A stretch of DNA of 49,041 nucleotides, taken from the NCBI RefSeq assembly GCF_029213205.1, contig NZ_JARGNH010000022.1, forward strand, positions 1 through 49,041, written 5' to 3'. The notes beneath the pieces are model-generated. The model saw nothing but the letters and a program-made list of their open reading frames with translations. It ran no database searches and was not told where the DNA came from. The position numbers and the translations under genes were made by a program. Below are positions 48,335 through 49,041 of this stretch, piece by piece (position 1 is the first letter of the stretch; each line of letters opens with the position of its first letter). The stretch comes from Pseudooceanicola sp. GTDB lineage: Bacteria > Pseudomonadota > Alphaproteobacteria > Rhodobacterales > Rhodobacteraceae.

Positions 48335-48751
48335 ACAGATTGCCGAAACAGTCCCTTAACCGGAAGGCTGTCCCCGCTCCAGGGCTGTCTCGCCTGATCG
48401 CGATGCCCTTTGGCGGCTCGATATATGCCCCGTGGGCCGTCTCTCCGCGTCATGCGGCACGCAACCGGGGTGGTCTGGCGAGGTGGTTGGCGGCCATTGC
48501 CAGAATGAACCGCGACCGGACGCGTTCGACGCCGCGATCCATGGTCCGAGCCATGCCGCCGACGGTTTTCGCCCATCCGAACGCGTCCTCGCTCTTCTTT
48601 CGGAGCTGCGCCCGGATCAAGCGTTCCGGCGGAATTGAACCGCGACCCGCTCGTCTCGTCCGTCCCGCTCATCCTCCCCCCGTCGCTGCGGCCCAAAGGA
48701 TGAATCATGTTCTCAAAGCCCTGTCGAGGCAGGGCTCGTTCAGCAACCTGT
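48335..48751 (-). mobile_element. small internally deleted IS with 23-24-bp terminal repeats
   Basis: Near-perfect terminal inverted repeats: + strand TAACAGATTGCCGAAACAG from 48333, minus strand TAACAGGTTGCTGAACGAG from 48753, both continuing to CCCT. TA flanks both ends, consistent with a TA target duplication. At about 417 bp it is far shorter than a full element and contains only a transposase C-terminal fragment. Confidence 0.65.
48450..48632 (-). pseudogene. transposase C-terminal fragment
   Basis: Reads PPERLIRAQLRKKSEDAFGW, then AKTVGGMARTMDRGVERV and MAANHLARPPRLRAA to a stop at 48450. This matches the end of IS5/IS1182-like DDE transposases (RKxIExxFGWxK, then RG, then NLxRLPxL). 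It lies wholly inside the small IS. Confidence 0.6.
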
Positions 48752-48871
48752 TAGAGACTGCTTGATGAATTTTTTGCCAATCACGGAAACAAGCACAGAA
48801 GGAACCCGGCGATAGTAATGCCAAGTTTCTTCACGCTTCTGTAGATGATGTGTTTCAGCCACCTTTTTCAT
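48740..48871 (-). pseudogene. site-specific integrase, N-terminal fragment
   Basis: A 43-codon frame: MKKVAETHHLQKREETWHYY, then RRVPSVLVSVIGKKFIKQSL. The aromatic W-YYRRVP and IGK-FIKQSL pattern is that of the N-terminal domain of tyrosine-recombinase integrases. The small IS inserts at the CTA codon after SL. If the IS is removed, the left flank continues as NLDAPGA before running into the ALDH gene. It starts 92 bases from the 3' end of tRNA-Ala, the usual place for an integrase at its attachment site. The region is notably AT-richer than the rest. Confidence 0.6.
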
Positions 48872-48963
48872 CCTGTCTGTATACCACATTTGGGATCAAC
48901 AGGCAGGTAGTAAGTAACTGGAAAATAATGAGTTCTGTAAATTCAGTACCCTAGTATGGAATT

Positions 48964-49039
<76 letters not shown>

Positions 49040-49041
49040 AT

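Noticed and set aside
48298-48708. 136-residue minus-strand frame overlapping the ALDH 3' end
   Set aside because: It is out of frame with the transposase fragment inside the small IS and crosses its boundary.

Overview
The window is GC-rich chromosomal DNA from an alphaproteobacterium, almost certainly Rhodobacterales/Rhodobacteraceae. The evidence is protein-level resemblance throughout, an RpoH-type dnaK promoter of the CTTG-N18-CTTATAT kind, a SitABCD operon with Mur/Fur-like boxes, and the two-domain ALDH16-type dehydrogenase next to deoC. All assignments come from reading the sequence; no database search was run.

Layout. (1) 1-8,140 is an accessory, stress-related and IS-scarred segment: rnk, an IS3 remnant, a coiled-coil stress protein, a Ca2+-type P-type ATPase with an FNR-like box upstream, and a two-gene operon (AhpD-like protein plus a second-type FtsH) bracketed by two IS5-family end fragments. 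(2) 8,106-11,023 is an arsenic operon (arsR, arsC, acr3, arsC, arsH) in which both arsenate reductase genes look broken. (3) 11,267-15,121 is a CoA-ester locus: a GntR regulator, a CaiB-type CoA-transferase and a crotonase, divergent from a second paralogous crotonase that follows a qor remnant. (4) 15,222-21,715 holds NAD salvage (pncB, tfoX-like, pncA), trhO, an MFS carrier, a cyclase-family hydrolase and alkB. (5) 21,802-25,157 is dnaK-dnaJ with a heat-shock promoter and a terminator. (6) 25,197-29,507 holds radC, a zinc-type CDF exporter, a chimeric VOC/YafY regulator, hydroxypyruvate isomerase and a DUF1285 gene. (7) 29,562-36,308 is a four-gene overlapping operon moxR-DUF58-BatA/DUF4159-VWA-like membrane protein. 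(8) 36,309-37,280 is IS3 debris. (9) 37,281-40,801 holds nth, a PfkB-family kinase and a SulP transporter. (10) 40,821-44,785 is a sitABCD manganese/iron uptake operon with two Mur-like operators. (11) 44,866-48,310 is deoC plus the ALDH16-type dehydrogenase. (12) 48,335-49,039 is the scar of an integrative element: a small IS, an integrase N-terminal fragment and tRNA-Ala(GGC).

Genes that work together: FtsH with the AhpD-like protein (4-bp overlap); acr3 with arsH under ArsR; CoA-transferase with crotonase under GntR; PncA and PncB as the amidated NAD salvage route; DnaK/DnaJ; the MoxR/VWA group; SitABCD; and DeoC, whose acetaldehyde could feed the dehydrogenase. A recurring theme is gene remnants that keep both ends but have lost the middle (glutaredoxin-type arsC, qor, the VOC/YafY fusion, IS copies).
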